From the NCBI RefSeq assembly GCF_013782625.1, contig NZ_CP056199.1:4668588-4732587 (forward strand): DNA of 64,000 nt, written 5' to 3'. The DNA is from Enterobacter sp. RHBSTW-00994 (lineage in GTDB: Bacteria > Pseudomonadota > Gammaproteobacteria > Enterobacterales > Enterobacteriaceae). Below the pieces are notes generated by a model, which saw only the letters and a program-made list of their open reading frames with translations, did not search any database and was not told the origin of the DNA. Below are positions 41,450 through 56,138 of this stretch, one piece after another. The position numbers and the translations under genes were made by a program. Position 1 is the first letter of the stretch; each line of letters starts with the position of its first letter.

Positions 41450-42379
41450 TTAGTGATTAACCTGATCCAACCAGCCGTATTTATCTTCCGTTTCACCGGT
41501 AAAGAGGCCAAAGAATGCTTGCTGAATACGCTTCGTTACAGGGCCACAACGACCTTCACCAACCTGAATGCCATCGACGCTACGTACCGGGGTGATTTCT
41601 GCCGCCGTACCGGACATGAAGACTTCGTCCGCCAGATAGAGCGATTCACGTGACAGCACTTGCTCACGCACTTCGATATTCAAATCTTTTGCCAGCTTGA
41701 TGATCGCATCACGAGTGATACCTGGCAGCGCAGAGGAGGTGAATGGCGGTGTGAACAGAATGCCATCTTTCACTTCGAACAGGTTTTCACCCGCACCTTC
41801 AGAGATATAGCCATTTACATCCAGAGCGATACCTTCCTGATAGCCATGACGACGCGCTTCACTGCCAACCAGCAGTGAGGAGAGGTAGTTGCCACCGGCT
41901 TTTGCCGCCGTTGGGATGGTATTTGGCGCGACACGATTCCAGGAAGAAACCATTGCGTCGATCCCCTGATCCAGTGCTTCAGCACCCAGGTAGGCGCCCC
42001 ACGGGAACGCGGCAATGATCACATCCGTGGTGTAGCCCGCTGGCGGGTTAACGCCCATGCCCACATCACCGACAAACACCAATGGACGGATGTAGGCGCT
42101 GGTCAGGTTGTTTTTGCGAATCACTTCGCGGCACGCTTCCATCAGCTCATCAACGCTTTGGGAAACCGGGAAACGATAAATTTTGGCTGAGTCATGCAGA
42201 CGTTGCATGTGTTCACGATGGCGGAACACCACTGGTCCTTTGTGAGAGTCGTAGCAACGGATGCCTTCGAATACAGACGTACCGTAATGCAGCGCATGGG
42301 ACATCACGTGGACTTTCGCGTCCTCCCAGCGAACCATCTCACCATTGAACCAAATGTAATCAGCTTTTTTCGTCGTCAT
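41450..42379 (-). CDS. ilvE: Branched-chain amino acid aminotransferase IlvE
   Basis: Last step for valine, isoleucine and leucine: a PLP-dependent fold-type IV transaminase using glutamate. Lys160 (TAAKAGGNYL) is the PLP lysine, and the C-terminal EVFMSGTAAEITPV motif binds phosphate. Length is 309 residues. It follows ilvM by 18 bp. Confidence 0.97.
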   Translation of the reverse strand: MTTKKADYIWFNGEMVRWEDAKVHVMSHALHYGTSVFEGIRCYDSHKGPVVFRHREHMQRLHDSAKIYRFPVSQSVDELMEACREVIRKNNLTSAYIRPLVFVGDVGMGVNPPAGYTTDVIIAAFPWGAYLGAEALDQGIDAMVSSWNRVAPNTIPTAAKAGGNYLSSLLVGSEARRHGYQEGIALDVNGYISEGAGENLFEVKDGILFTPPFTSSALPGITRDAIIKLAKDLNIEVREQVLSRESLYLADEVFMSGTAAEITPVRSVDGIQVGEGRCGPVTKRIQQAFFGLFTGETEDKYGWLDQVNH

Positions 42380-42397
42380 TTTTTCTTCCTGTCACGC

Positions 42398-42661
42398 TTA
42401 AGCGCGGATTTGTTGTGATGTGGTTGTGCTCTGACAGATGGCTACATGTGCAACATCTACCAGTTTAGTTAACTGACTAAACAGTAAGTCGACCGACCGT
42501 GGACTGGCAACGGTCAATTCGATATTTATGTTCTGTGCATCGGTGGCAGTTTCCATATTCATGGAACAGATCTGAAAGCCACGGTGGCGAACCACACGTA
42601 ATACACGTTCTAACGTTTCCGGATTGAAGCGTGCCTGCACGGCGACCTGATGTTGCATCAT
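42398..42661 (-). CDS. ilvM: Acetolactate synthase II small subunit IlvM
   Basis: An 87-residue ACT-domain regulatory subunit of acetohydroxyacid synthase II. It begins [20 protein letters not shown] and pairs with IlvG, whose stop codon it overlaps by 4 bp. AHAS II is known to be insensitive to valine and to favour 2-oxobutyrate as acceptor. Confidence 0.95.
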   Translation of the reverse strand: MMQHQVAVQARFNPETLERVLRVVRHRGFQICSMNMETATDAQNINIELTVASPRSVDLLFSQLTKLVDVAHVAICQSTTTSQQIRA

Positions 42662-44304
42662 GATAATTTCTCCAGCATTTGTGAGTTACTCGCACCTGGT
42701 GGGACTAACGGCCAGACATTCTCAAGTTCGTCGATTGAGACATGAAGCAGATAAGGCCCTTCGCTTGACAGCATGGTGTCGAGTGCCGCTTCAACCTGGT
42801 CTTTACGAGTGATGTGCTGACCAGGGATGCCAAAGGCGCTGGCCAGGACGAGAAAATCGGGATTATCGGTGAGTGTGGTTTCGCTATATCGCTCCTGGAA
42901 AAACAGCTGCTGCCACTGGCGAACCATGCCAAGACGTTGGTTATCGAGTAAGACGATTTTCAGTGGCAACTGTTTGCGTTTAACCGTACCCAGTTCCTGA
43001 ACATTCATCATGAACGAACCATCACCGGAGATGCAGATAACAGTATCGTTCGGGCGAGCGACCTGTGCACCAACGGCAGCCGGTAAGCCGAAACCCATGG
43101 TCCCTAAACCGCTAGAGGTGATGAAGTTTTCCGGGCGCGTATAGGTCATATGCTGCGCCGACCACATCTGGTGCTGGCCCACATCCGTGGTGACAACACT
43201 GTCAGCAGGTTTGCGATCCGACAGTTGCTTCAGCAACAACGGGGCGTAGATAGCCTCACCGGGGTGGTCATAACGCCAGGCGTGTTCAGTGCGCATATCT
43301 GCCGCATGTTGACGCCACTCAGTGATCTCCAGTGGCTGCTGCAATGCAGGTAATAACACATTCAGATCGCCCTGCAGGGCCACATGAACCTGGCGCAATT
43401 TGTTCATTTCGGCCGGGTCGATATCCATATGGATGACTTTTGCATTCGGTGCGAAAGTGTTCAGTTTTCCGGTTACGCGATCATCAAAACGCGCGCCAAC
43501 TGCAATGAGCAGGTCACATTCCTGAACCGCCAGGTTTGCCGCTTTTGTCCCGTGCATCCCCAGCATCCCCAGATAGTACGGATACTCAGCATCCACCGCA
43601 CCCAGACCTTTGAGGGTACAGGTAGTAGGCATTTGCGTAACGGCAATAAACTCTCGCAATGCAGGAACAGCCTGCGCCATTCCTACACCACCACCAATGT
43701 ACAGAATCGGTTGTTGGGCCTGAGCCAGCATCTGGCGAGCGGCATCAACATCGGCATGAAGGAACGTATCGCTATCTTCGACAGTGGAGAAATGCGGCTC
43801 CAGTTCACCCAGTGCAACCTGAACATCTTTAGGTATATCAATTAAAACGGGGCCCGGACGACCAGAGTTAGCGATTTGGAAGGCTTCTGCCATCACGCGC
43901 GGCAACTCATCCAGAGACTGAACAAGGAAGCTGTGTTTAGTACATGCCAGTGACAAACCGAGCACATCAACTTCCTGAAACGCATCCGTTCCGATTAACG
44001 GTGATGCGACCTGGCCGGTAATGGCAACAACGGGAACAGAATCAAGCAGAGCATCAGCCAGGCCGGTGATCAGGTTTGTCGCACCGGGGCCCGACGTCGC
44101 CATACAAACACCCGTTTTCCCGGTGGCTCGGGCATAGCCAATAGCCGCCATGGCTGCGCCTTGCTCATGCCGGCACAACAGGTGTTCCACGCCGCCGTCA
44201 TACAATGCATCGTAAATCGGCATAATTGCGCCACCCGGATAACCGAATACGGTTTCAACTCCCTGCGCGCGCAACGCATGTACTACCCACTGTGCCCCAT
44301 TCAT
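42658..44304 (-). CDS. ilvG: Acetolactate synthase II large subunit IlvG, intact
   Basis: Thiamine-diphosphate enzyme that makes acetolactate and acetohydroxybutyrate. The frame is open over 548 residues. Catalytic Glu47 (RHEQGA), the GDGSFMMN cofactor motif and the FAD-binding middle domain are present. In E. coli K-12 the corresponding gene is broken by a frameshift, which makes that strain valine-sensitive; here it is whole. It lies downstream of the ilvL attenuator. Confidence 0.97.
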   Translation of the reverse strand: MNGAQWVVHALRAQGVETVFGYPGGAIMPIYDALYDGGVEHLLCRHEQGAAMAAIGYARATGKTGVCMATSGPGATNLITGLADALLDSVPVVAITGQVASPLIGTDAFQEVDVLGLSLACTKHSFLVQSLDELPRVMAEAFQIANSGRPGPVLIDIPKDVQVALGELEPHFSTVEDSDTFLHADVDAARQMLAQAQQPILYIGGGVGMAQAVPALREFIAVTQMPTTCTLKGLGAVDAEYPYYLGMLGMHGTKAANLAVQECDLLIAVGARFDDRVTGKLNTFAPNAKVIHMDIDPAEMNKLRQVHVALQGDLNVLLPALQQPLEITEWRQHAADMRTEHAWRYDHPGEAIYAPLLLKQLSDRKPADSVVTTDVGQHQMWSAQHMTYTRPENFITSSGLGTMGFGLPAAVGAQVARPNDTVICISGDGSFMMNVQELGTVKRKQLPLKIVLLDNQRLGMVRQWQQLFFQERYSETTLTDNPDFLVLASAFGIPGQHITRKDQVEAALDTMLSSEGPYLLHVSIDELENVWPLVPPGASNSQMLEKLS

Positions 44305-44388
44305 AGTCAGTTCCCCGTCATAAATCTGGAGAAACAGAATTTTGTGCTAGTTGTCATTCTCTGCTCCTCATTTAAGTTTTTTAGTCAT

Positions 44389-44421
44389 AAAAAAACCCCC
44401 GGACCTTTCGGTGCGGGGGTC
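44389..44421 (-). terminator. Attenuator terminator of ilvLGMEDA
   Basis: On the minus strand the stem GACCCCCGCACC is followed by a GAAA loop, then GGTCCGGGGGTT, then a run of seven T residues, 23 bp after the ilvL stop. It is the classical ilv attenuator: if Ile, Val and Leu tRNAs are charged, the leader peptide is made fast and this hairpin stops transcription. Confidence 0.93.
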
Positions 44422-44443
44422 TTAGTTCGTTAAGGCTTGATTT

Positions 44444-44542
44444 CTAAGCCTTTCCTCGTCCAAGTGCAGCCCCGCACGGTGGGATAATAATCACCACCAC
44501 GCTAATCACGACCAGGCTAATCACTCGTAGAAGGGCTGTCAT
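44444..44542 (-). CDS. ilvL: ilv operon leader peptide IlvL
   Basis: The 32-residue frame from the ATG at 44542 has the expected high density of branched-chain codons: LLRVISLVVISVVVIII in the middle, then PPCGAALGRGKA. It equals the E. coli leader peptide as I remember it. Ribosome stalling here controls the attenuator downstream. It is too short to appear among ordinary ORFs. Confidence 0.95.
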   Translation of the reverse strand: MTALLRVISLVVISVVVIIIPPCGAALGRGKA

Positions 44543-44700
44543 TTTCAGTTCTTTTTGCATCTTGTTCGAAGGAATACCTAAAGAGGTATCACAGATATGA
44601 AATCAAACACAAGTTTTATTTATGAAAACTTTATTTAGCATGCAAATAATTATGCAAAAAATCGTTGTTTTATATGAAAAAAATTGAAAATGAATTTTTT
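44543..44700 (-). promoter_or_regulatory. AT-rich upstream region of ilvLGMEDA
   Basis: The 342-bp gap between ilvL and yifB is strongly AT-rich, with T/A runs around 44620-44710. E. coli has the ilvG promoters and IHF sites here, where a supercoiling-driven DNA structural transition activates the promoter. I recognise the overall composition and a GCATAATTATTTGCATGC segment but cannot fix the -35/-10 boxes. The rest, to 44884, should hold the divergent yifB promoter. Confidence 0.5.
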
Positions 44701-44884
44701 TCATTTTTTGACTGCGCCATTCGCTGTCAAAACATTCCGTTATTCATTGCTGCGAGAAGGATTCCATTCTCATGCAACTTTTACACTTTGCTGTCAAAAA
44801 TCAGGAATGCGCGCCGTAAATCAGCAAACTTGCAGTGAATAACAGAAAACTACAGTGGCATAGTAGCTATATCAGGAGGTACTT

Positions 44885-46405
44885 ATGTCACTGTCAGTTG
44901 TTTATACCCGTGCCGCAATTGGTGTGAGGGCCCCACTTATTTCTGTTGAAGTTCATTTGAGTAATGGGCTGCCAGGGCTGACGCTTGTTGGATTACCGGA
45001 AACCACAGTGAAAGAGGCAAGGGATCGCGTGCGCAGTGCAATCATCAATAGCGGTTATACCTTCCCGGCCAGGAAAATCACCATCAACCTGGCACCGGCT
45101 GATTTGCCCAAAGAGGGAGGGCGATATGATTTACCTATCGCGATTGCGCTCCTCGCTGCCTCTGAGCAATTGAACACAACAAGGCTAGGCTCGTATGAGT
45201 TTATCGGTGAACTGGCGCTTACAGGCGCGCTAAGAGGCGTTCCCGGCGCAATTTCTGGCGCTCTTGAAGCAATACAAGCAGGACGACAAATCATCGTCGC
45301 CAATGAAAATGCTTCAGAAGTGAGCCTTATTGCTGAGAAAGGCTGCCTGATAGCTGGGCACTTACAGGAAGTTTGTGCGTATCTGGAAGGACGACACGAG
45401 TTGGCCGAACCGGAAGAGTGCGATGAAATATTGCCGGATGCTCCAGAGAATCTCAGCGACATCCTGGGTCAGGAGCAAGGCAAGCGCGCGCTAGAAATTA
45501 CGGCTGCAGGTGGGCACAACCTTCTGCTGATAGGCCCACCGGGCACAGGTAAAACCATGTTGGCGAGTCGCCTCTGTGGCCTACTCCCACCACTGAATAA
45601 TCGTGAAGCTCTCGAAAGCGCCGCAATCTTCAGCTTGGTCAGTTCAGCATCTCTGCACAAACAGTGGCGCCGCCGACCTTTTCGATCTCCACACCACAGC
45701 GCCTCTCTTGCGGCGATGGTCGGCGGAGGAGCAATACCCGGCCCTGGCGAAATTTCTCTGGCACACAATGGCATATTGTTTCTTGATGAACTGCCCGAGT
45801 TTGAACGACGCGTATTAGATGCGCTACGTGAACCGATTGAATCTGGACAGATTCATATCTCCCGTACGAGAGCCAAAATTAGCTATCCCGCTCAATTTCA
45901 GTTGGTTGCCGCGATGAACCCTAGCCCCACGGGACACTACCAGGGCAATCATAATCGTTGTACACCTGAACAGACACTCCGCTATCTGGGAAAACTATCA
46001 GGTCCTTTCCTCGACAGGTTCGATTTGTCTCTGGAAATCCCTCTTCCACCACCGGGCTTACTGAGACAGACACACGTCAGGGGAGAAAGCACGTCGCAGG
46101 TACGCGACAGGGTCGTCATCGCGCAGGCAAGGCAATATACCCGTCAGCACAAACTAAATGCCCGCCTTGATAACGCAGAAATCAGGCAGTTTTGCCCTCT
46201 CAAGGCTGAGGATGCATGCTGGCTGGAAGAAACGCTGACTCGGTTTGGACTTTCAATCCGCGCATGGCAACGTTTGTTGAAGGTCGCGCGAACTATCGCT
46301 GATGTCGAAGGTTGCCCTGATATTAAAAGACAGCATCTTCAGGAAGCATTGAGCTATAGAGCAATTGATCGTTTACTGCTGCATCTGCAAAAGATACTGG
46401 CGTAA
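44885..46405 (+). CDS. yifB: Mg-chelatase-like AAA+ ATPase YifB (ComM family)
   Basis: AAA+ protein of the ComM/YifB family. In Vibrio cholerae ComM is a hexameric helicase that promotes branch migration during natural transformation; the role in non-competent enterics is less clear. The 506 residues have an N-terminal Lon-protease-like fold, Walker A GPPGTGKT (217-224), Walker B ILFLDELPEF (about 294-303), and a C-terminal Mg-chelatase helical domain. An AGGAGG ribosome-binding site lies just before the ATG. Confidence 0.95.
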   Translation: MSLSVVYTRAAIGVRAPLISVEVHLSNGLPGLTLVGLPETTVKEARDRVRSAIINSGYTFPARKITINLAPADLPKEGGRYDLPIAIALLAASEQLNTTRLGSYEFIGELALTGALRGVPGAISGALEAIQAGRQIIVANENASEVSLIAEKGCLIAGHLQEVCAYLEGRHELAEPEECDEILPDAPENLSDILGQEQGKRALEITAAGGHNLLLIGPPGTGKTMLASRLCGLLPPLNNREALESAAIFSLVSSASLHKQWRRRPFRSPHHSASLAAMVGGGAIPGPGEISLAHNGILFLDELPEFERRVLDALREPIESGQIHISRTRAKISYPAQFQLVAAMNPSPTGHYQGNHNRCTPEQTLRYLGKLSGPFLDRFDLSLEIPLPPPGLLRQTHVRGESTSQVRDRVVIAQARQYTRQHKLNARLDNAEIRQFCPLKAEDACWLEETLTRFGLSIRAWQRLLKVARTIADVEGCPDIKRQHLQEALSYRAIDRLLLHLQKILA

Positions 46406-46429
46406 AAAAGGGGCCGTAGCCCCTCTTTT
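46404..46429. terminator. Bidirectional terminator between yifB and maoP
   Basis: The stem AGGGGC/GCCCCT with a 4-nt loop is flanked by A-rich sequence on the left and CTTTT on the right. It lies in the 39-bp gap between the two convergent genes. Confidence 0.85.
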
Positions 46430-46444
46430 CATTTCATCGCAGCA

Positions 46445-46783
46445 TTAATCATCTGACTCGGTATAATCTTCAGCACCTTCCATCTGCGGCTTACCACCAG
46501 ACAGGGTATGGAAGCGCTTAGGACGCTTGATACGTGCCATGTATTTGATCCACACACGTTCCGCTTCAGATTCCGGCTCGCGTTCGCCACGGCAAACGGC
46601 AACAAACTGTTTTTCGTCTTCCGTTTCAGGTTCGCGTTTTCCCAGATCTAACTCGTTAAAGGCATAACCATGACGCTCAAGCAGTTGTGCCTCTTTGATG
46701 GTGAAATCACCATGGCGAGAGAACCCGCGCGGATAATTTTTATTGTCGAAAAAACGATTAATTGTCGTAAAGCTTTCCGCCAT
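46445..46783 (-). CDS. maoP: Macrodomain Ori organising protein MaoP (YifE)
   Basis: A 112-residue soluble protein of the DUF413 family. In E. coli MaoP acts with the nearby site maoS to keep long-range contacts within the Ori macrodomain. The sequence starts [21 protein letters not shown] and has an acidic middle. I could not identify maoS by eye. The gene is divergent from hdfR, as in E. coli. Confidence 0.94.
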   Translation of the reverse strand: MAESFTTINRFFDNKNYPRGFSRHGDFTIKEAQLLERHGYAFNELDLGKREPETEDEKQFVAVCRGEREPESEAERVWIKYMARIKRPKRFHTLSGGKPQMEGAEDYTESDD

Positions 46784-46901
46784 CCTACACGCTCCTAATT
46801 CTTTGGCCGAGCTATTTATGGCGCGGAGTATTAGTTACGCTTGACAGAGCGTCAAACAAAACATTTAAATCATAACGACAAATAATTTTGCGGAGAAAGA
46901 T

Positions 46902-47723
46902 GTGGATACGGAATTGCTAAAAACTTTCCTGGAAGTGAGCAGAACACGTCACTTTGGACGAGCAGCTGAAGCACTCTACCTGACACAGTCAGCGGTCAGT
47001 TTTCGTATTCGCCAGTTGGAAAATCAACTGGGGGTGAATCTTTTTACCCGCCATCGCAACAATATCCGCCTAACACCTGCGGGTGAGAAACTCTTGCCTT
47101 ATGCAGAAACGTTGATGAACACCTGGCAAGCGGCACGAAAAGAGGTTGCACATACCTCACAGCACAATGAGTTTTCGATTGGGGCGAGTGCCTCACTATG
47201 GGAATGCATGCTCAGTCAATGGCTTACACGATTATATCAAACGCACAATCATCTACAGTTTGAGGCTCGAATTGCCCAGCGTCAGTCCCTTGTTAAACAA
47301 TTGCATGAGCGTCAGCTGGATCTTCTGATCACTACAGAAGCCCCCAAAATGGACGAATTTAGTAGCCAAATTGCTGGTCAATTTAGCCTGGCGCTTTATG
47401 CCTCTGAGCCCTCAACGATGAAGGCAGATCGCAATTATCTACGCATGGAATGGGGGCCAGATTTCCAGCAACATGAGACTGGATTGATTGCCAGCGATGA
47501 TGTGCCAAAACTGACAACCAGTTCTGCTGAGATAGCTTGTCAGCAACTTGGTCTGCTGAACGGTTGCACCTGGTTGCCGACGCGTTGGGCCGAAAAGAAA
47601 CCTGAGTTGCATGCTGTCATCGATTCCTCGACACTTTCAAGACCGCTTTATGCGGTATGGCTACAGAACAGTGACAAGCAATCTCAGATAAAAGATCTGC
47701 TAAAAATCAACATACTGGATTAA
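46902..47723 (+). CDS. hdfR: LysR-type regulator HdfR
   Basis: DNA-binding repressor of flhDC and activator of other genes in E. coli. The 273 residues begin with a GTG ([20 protein letters not shown]) and a winged helix-turn-helix over about residues 1-60, followed by a shortened effector domain. An ATG overlapping the GTG in a different frame is not used. The C-terminus is a few residues shorter than in E. coli (279). Confidence 0.95.
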   Translation: MDTELLKTFLEVSRTRHFGRAAEALYLTQSAVSFRIRQLENQLGVNLFTRHRNNIRLTPAGEKLLPYAETLMNTWQAARKEVAHTSQHNEFSIGASASLWECMLSQWLTRLYQTHNHLQFEARIAQRQSLVKQLHERQLDLLITTEAPKMDEFSSQIAGQFSLALYASEPSTMKADRNYLRMEWGPDFQQHETGLIASDDVPKLTTSSAEIACQQLGLLNGCTWLPTRWAEKKPELHAVIDSSTLSRPLYAVWLQNSDKQSQIKDLLKINILD

Positions 47724-47788
47724 TGTCACGGAGCTGCAAGGACGCAGACAGTAAATAAGGAAAGGGTAGCTTTCATCATTTTTTAGGC

Positions 47789-47818
47789 AAAAAAAATCCT
47801 TTGCCTAAGCAAAGGATT
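47789..47818 (-). terminator. Terminator of the rRNA operon
   Basis: The stem AATCCTTTGC/GCAAAGGATT (10 bp) has a 4-nt loop and is followed on the minus strand by eight T residues. It lies 7 bp after tRNA-Trp. Confidence 0.93.
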
Positions 47819-47824
47819 ATTATG

Positions 47825-47900
47825 TGGCAGGGGCGGAGAGACTCGAACTCGCGACACCCGGTTTTGGAGACCGGTGCTCTACCAACTGAGCTACGCCCCT
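47825..47900 (-). tRNA. trpT: tRNA-Trp (anticodon CCA)
   Basis: A 76-nt cloverleaf: acceptor AGGGGCG, anticodon CCA (GTCTCCAAAAC region), T-arm AGTTCGAGTCT and encoded CCA. It is the distal gene of the rRNA operon, as in E. coli rrnC. Confidence 0.97.
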
Positions 47901-47951
47901 AAATCTTCTTACCATTAAGCCTGCTATTCAGCAGGCTTAATTTTTAATAAG

Positions 47952-48028
47952 TGGCGGAACGGACGGGACTCGAACCCGCGACCCCCTGCGTGACAGGCAG
48001 GTATTCTAACCGACTGAACTACCGCTCC
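47952..48028 (-). tRNA. aspT: tRNA-Asp (anticodon GTC)
   Basis: A 77-nt cloverleaf: acceptor GGAGCGG, anticodon GTC (CCTGTCACG region), T-arm GGTTCGAGTCC and encoded CCA. It lies between 5S rRNA and trpT. Confidence 0.97.
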
Positions 48029-48081
48029 ACCGAAGACTTCTGTAACCACCGGTTTAGTGCACCGGCTTACTACTTAATTTG

Positions 48082-48201
48082 ATGCCTGGCAGTTCCCTAC
48101 TCTCACATGGGGAGACCCCACACTACCATCGGCGCTACGGCGTTTCACTTCTGAGTTCGGCATGGGGTCAGGTGGGACCACCGCGCTAAAGCCGCCAGGC
48201 A
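48082..48201 (-). rRNA. rrf: 5S ribosomal RNA
   Basis: The 120-nt gene starts TGCCTGGCGGC and ends GCCAGGCAT, whose ends pair. The internal GTGGTCCCACCTGACCCC is standard. Spacing to the 23S gene is 91 bp. Confidence 0.98.
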
Positions 48202-48292
48202 AATTCTGTTCATTAACCCGCTTTCGCCGGCTAATATTATCTGTATCAGGCTGATTATCATGTCTCTTTCGCCAAAACATCTTCGGCGTTGT

Positions 48293-51196
<2,904 letters not shown>

Positions 51197-51328
51197 TCAC
51201 AACCCGAAGATGTTTCTTTCGATTCATCATCAAATTGCGAAAATTTGAGAGACTCGAACACACCTTCATCTGTTCTTATTACGGAGAACAGACACAGTGT
51301 GTCGTTTCAATTTTCAGCTTGATCCAGA

Positions 51329-51342
51329 TTTTTAAAGAGCAA
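51329..51342 (-). promoter_or_regulatory. boxA antitermination element in the 16S-23S spacer
   Basis: The minus strand reads TGCTCTTTAAAAA, matching the rRNA boxA consensus bound by NusB/NusE. It lies between tRNA-Glu and 23S, the standard second boxA of rrn operons. Confidence 0.8.
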
Positions 51343-51427
51343 ATATCTCAAACGTGACTCGCTGCTCACGCAACGGAATCAGTTTTGAGATATATCGGCA
51401 GGTGACTTTCACTCACAAACCAGCAAG

Positions 51428-51503
51428 TGGCGTCCCCTAGGGGATTCGAACCCCTGTTACCGCCGTGAAAGGGCGGTGTCCTGGGCCTCTAGACGAAGGG
51501 GAC
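51428..51503 (-). tRNA. gltU: tRNA-Glu (anticodon TTC) in the rRNA spacer
   Basis: A 76-nt cloverleaf: acceptor GTCCCCT, anticodon TTC (CCTTTCACG region), T-arm GGTTCGAATCC and encoded CCA. A single tRNA-Glu spacer occurs in E. coli rrnB, rrnC, rrnE and rrnG. The symbol follows the rrnC-type distal end. Confidence 0.96.
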
Positions 51504-51588
51504 ACTGAAGTCTCAATCGCAAGACGCCTTGCTATTTACTTTTCATCAGACAATCTGTGTGGACACTACAAAGGCAGGTTCTTTAAGG

Positions 51589-53128
<1,540 letters not shown>

Positions 53129-53259
53129 AAGTTTGATGCTCGTGAATTAAACTTCGTAATGAATTACGTATGTTCACTCAGAGACTTGGTATTCATTTTT
53201 CGTCTTGCGACGTCAAGAATCCATGTCACTTTGAGTGCCCACACAGATTGTCTGATAAA

Positions 53260-53272
53260 TTGTTAAAGAGCA
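53260..53272 (-). promoter_or_regulatory. boxA element in the rRNA leader
   Basis: The minus strand reads TGCTCTTTAACAA, the canonical leader boxA, followed by TTTATCAGACAATCTGTGTG as in E. coli rrn leaders. Confidence 0.88.
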
Positions 53273-53310
53273 GTGCAACGCGGCTTTCGCTCACCGTTGC
53301 GAGGTCCCGT

Positions 53311-53338
53311 ATAATACGTTTTCCTCATTCAGAGTCAA
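53311..53338 (-). promoter_or_regulatory. rRNA promoter P2
   Basis: TTGACT (-35, 53338-53333) and TATTAT (-10, 53316-53311) are 16 bp apart, on the minus strand, about 180 bp before 16S. Confidence 0.88.
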
Positions 53339-53430
53339 GCGTTTATTTTCGCTTTTCTCTGCCGGCGTTCATCTCTGAACCCCGCTAACCCGGCGGCCTG
53401 TAAGCCGTTGTTCCGTGTCAGTGGAGGCGC

Positions 53431-53458
53431 ATTATAGGGAGTTCTCAGACGTTGACAA
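53431..53458 (-). promoter_or_regulatory. rRNA promoter P1
   Basis: TTGTCA (-35, 53458-53453) and a perfect TATAAT (-10, 53436-53431) are 16 bp apart, followed by the GC-rich discriminator GCGCCTCCAC. A/T-rich runs upstream, around 53470-53500, suit an UP element. The promoter lies just outside murI. Confidence 0.92.
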
Positions 53459-53509
53459 CCCCTCTTTGAAAAAAAACGTTCAACCGTCTCTTTTTTGCTC
53501 AAAACCGTG

Positions 53510-54361
53510 CTATAGCGCGAGTTTTTCGAGCGTTTCGAAGCCGTAGCGACGCAAAACGGGTAAAAGTTGTTCAGTCTCTTTCGTCAGCGCCATAGCAAAA
53601 GCAATGTTCGCATCGGAAGACTTAGCATCTGGCGCTTCGTGTTCAAGCAACCAGGAAGTTCGCCGCGCAATGGCCGCGCCAGAATCCACCAGCCGAGTCC
53701 CTTCTGGCAGAACCTGTAAAAGCTCTTCCTGTAATAGAGGGAAATGCGTGCATCCCAGCACAACGGTATCCGGTGGTTCCGGCATACGCAGCCAGGGGCG
53801 AAGGATACGACGCAGCTCTTCCAGGGGAACGACGTGTCCATGGAGTTTCGCTTCAGCCATCTCAACCAGCTCAGCCGAACCCAGCATCGCAATCTGGCAT
53901 TCATTAGCAAAACGGTCGATCAGTTCACGCGTATAAGGCCGTTTTACTGTTCCACGTGTCGCCAGTAAACCGACGATACCGTTCGCCGTCAAACGAGCCG
54001 CAGGCTTAATCGCAGGGACGACGCCCACGACCGGAAACTGGAACTTTTCACGTAATGCTGGAAGGGATACCGTACTCGCCGTGTTACAGGCTATAACTGC
54101 CAGCGCCAGGGGATAACGCTTTTGCACAGCAGTCACAATTTCAACCACACGCTCGACAATAAAGTCTTCGCTCTTTTCCCCATAAGGAAACGCGACGTTA
54201 TCGAAAGCGTAGATATAGTGGAGATTCGGCAGGAGATGCCGAATCTCATCATAGACCGAAAGCCCACCGACGCCGGAATCAAACACCAGCACGGTGGGAC
54301 GCGGATCAGAAGGTGTAGCTGCCAGACAAGGTGTATTCCCGTCCTGCAGTTTGGTAGCCAT
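53510..54361 (-). CDS. murI: Glutamate racemase MurI
   Basis: Makes D-glutamate for peptidoglycan. Catalytic cysteines are Cys92 (ACNTAST) and Cys204 (GCTHFPLL), and the N-terminal [14 protein letters not shown] motif is present. Length is 283 residues; E. coli has 285. The start overlaps the 3' end of btuB by 56 bp, as in E. coli, so I kept the long N-terminal extension. The gene is followed by the rRNA promoters, the arrangement found upstream of rrnB in E. coli. Confidence 0.95.
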   Translation of the reverse strand: MATKLQDGNTPCLAATPSDPRPTVLVFDSGVGGLSVYDEIRHLLPNLHYIYAFDNVAFPYGEKSEDFIVERVVEIVTAVQKRYPLALAVIACNTASTVSLPALREKFQFPVVGVVPAIKPAARLTANGIVGLLATRGTVKRPYTRELIDRFANECQIAMLGSAELVEMAEAKLHGHVVPLEELRRILRPWLRMPEPPDTVVLGCTHFPLLQEELLQVLPEGTRLVDSGAAIARRTSWLLEHEAPDAKSSDANIAFAMALTKETEQLLPVLRRYGFETLEKLAL

Positions 54362-56138
54362 AAACTGTCTCGTAATCTTTATCGAACAGGTTGGCTATTT
54401 TACCACGAACTGTAAGGTGTGAGGTGACAGGATATGAAACTGCGACATCCCACAGGCTGACTCCCCCCAGTTTAACTTCACGAGACGGGTATGAACTGAA
54501 GTCGTCGTCATAGCGAGTCCCCAGATAGCGGTATGCGAGATCCCAGTCAAGATCCCAAACCTGCCAGTCCAGTTGGTACTTCACCTGCTGTTTAGAGCGA
54601 CGCTTAAGCACTTCGTTGGTTTTCGCATTACGCGGATCAACATAATCGTAAGAGATCTGGTGCGCCAATGGGCCTGTATCGAATTGAGCAGTAGCTTCAA
54701 TCCCTTCAATGCGCGCTTTATCGACGTTGTAGTAGCGATAATTGGCATCATATCCAATCAGGTTATCGACATCATTACGATACGCGGAGACACGCCAGTT
54801 TACGGGTCCCGTCAGGCCCTCAAAGCCTCCTTCCCACTGTTTACTCTCTTCTGGTTTAAGATCCGGGTTACCATAGGTTGCGCTGTGGATCTGGCTCATT
54901 GTGGGTGCTTTGTACGCCGTTCCGTAAGAACCGACGATGCGATAACCCTCAACGAATTCCCAGGCGGCGCTGGTTTGCCAGGTACTATGGTCACCGAAGT
55001 TAGAGTTATCATCATGACGGGCGGCCGCTTCCAGCGTGACGCTATCAAACTGTTGCATCGCCGATAAGAAAACACCGGTGTTACGCTGTTCGTAGCCCTG
55101 GTCCAGGTAACCTGTACCTGCCTGTGTTTTTTGTTTCTGCCAGTCGATACCCGCACCGATATTACCGTGGCCTACCTCGAAGTTGTTCAGCCACTGCGTG
55201 GTATATTGCTTCACATCATCCATCGTTGCAGATGCTGCGTAGCGGCCTTTGCTTGGGTCGTAGTTGATATCCTTACTGCGGCCATAACCAGCTACCAGTT
55301 GAGACTGATAAATACCCTGCTTAAATCGCAGCCCGGTATCCCAGTTTTGGCTATAAAGCTGGCGCGTATCCGGCGTACCATCCGCAGTAAATGAAGCATA
55401 ACCGTCATAGGCTGTGCGGTTATCATAGCCAAACCCACGCACAAAGCCGCTCAGGCTATCAGTCAGTTGCTGCTCAACGGAACCAAACAGCGACTTACTC
55501 ATAAAACCATCGCGATCCGGTTGACGCGGAGCATCATTTGCCCCGATATCAAAACCTCGGGTGTAGGTATAGTTCCCGCCCATCGTGATTTTGGTTTTAT
55601 CCAAGACCTGCTGGAAGGAGCCGTCATAAGACTGGTAGCCTTTGGAGCCAACGCCCGCAGAAATTTCCGCCCCTGGCTTATCACGTCCGGTAATAATGTT
55701 AATTACACCGCCGATAGCGTCAGAGCCATACAGCGCCGAACGCGGCCCACGAATGTATTCAATACGCTGAATAAGAGAGGTCGGAATCTGGCTGAGATCG
55801 GCGGCATTACTGATACCGGCATTGTTTAACGGGATGCCATCAATCAGAACCAAAACATGCCGAGATTCAGTGCCGCGAATAAAGGTAGACGCGTTCGCCC
55901 CCATACCACCGCTTTGCGCGATATCCACACCCGGTAAACGAGACATCACCTCAACAACACTTTTTGCCTGCCAGCGTTCAATATCTTCACGCGTCACAAC
56001 GGACGTTGGGGCCAGAACGGTGTTGATTGGTTGTTCAAAACGGTTTGCTGTCACCACCATCGAGTCCGCGCTATCCTGCGCCCAGCCCGAAAATGCTGTG
56101 ACGGAAAGCGCCGTCAGCAGCGATACTTTTTTAATCAT
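54306..56138 (-). CDS. btuB: TonB-dependent vitamin B12 receptor BtuB
   Basis: Outer-membrane 22-strand barrel for cobalamin uptake. The signal peptide probably ends at Ala20 (FSGWA). A TonB box DSMVVTA (about residues 25-31) follows, then the plug domain and a barrel ending in phenylalanine (SGSYTF). The 610 residues diverge from E. coli BtuB in the extracellular loops but keep the plug and C-terminus. The ATG at 56138 is preceded by GGATGCTTTAACA as in E. coli. It is controlled by a cobalamin riboswitch in its leader. Confidence 0.94.
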   Translation of the reverse strand: MIKKVSLLTALSVTAFSGWAQDSADSMVVTANRFEQPINTVLAPTSVVTREDIERWQAKSVVEVMSRLPGVDIAQSGGMGANASTFIRGTESRHVLVLIDGIPLNNAGISNAADLSQIPTSLIQRIEYIRGPRSALYGSDAIGGVINIITGRDKPGAEISAGVGSKGYQSYDGSFQQVLDKTKITMGGNYTYTRGFDIGANDAPRQPDRDGFMSKSLFGSVEQQLTDSLSGFVRGFGYDNRTAYDGYASFTADGTPDTRQLYSQNWDTGLRFKQGIYQSQLVAGYGRSKDINYDPSKGRYAASATMDDVKQYTTQWLNNFEVGHGNIGAGIDWQKQKTQAGTGYLDQGYEQRNTGVFLSAMQQFDSVTLEAAARHDDNSNFGDHSTWQTSAAWEFVEGYRIVGSYGTAYKAPTMSQIHSATYGNPDLKPEESKQWEGGFEGLTGPVNWRVSAYRNDVDNLIGYDANYRYYNVDKARIEGIEATAQFDTGPLAHQISYDYVDPRNAKTNEVLKRRSKQQVKYQLDWQVWDLDWDLAYRYLGTRYDDDFSSYPSREVKLGGVSLWDVAVSYPVTSHLTVRGKIANLFDKDYETVYGYQTAGREYTLSGSYTF

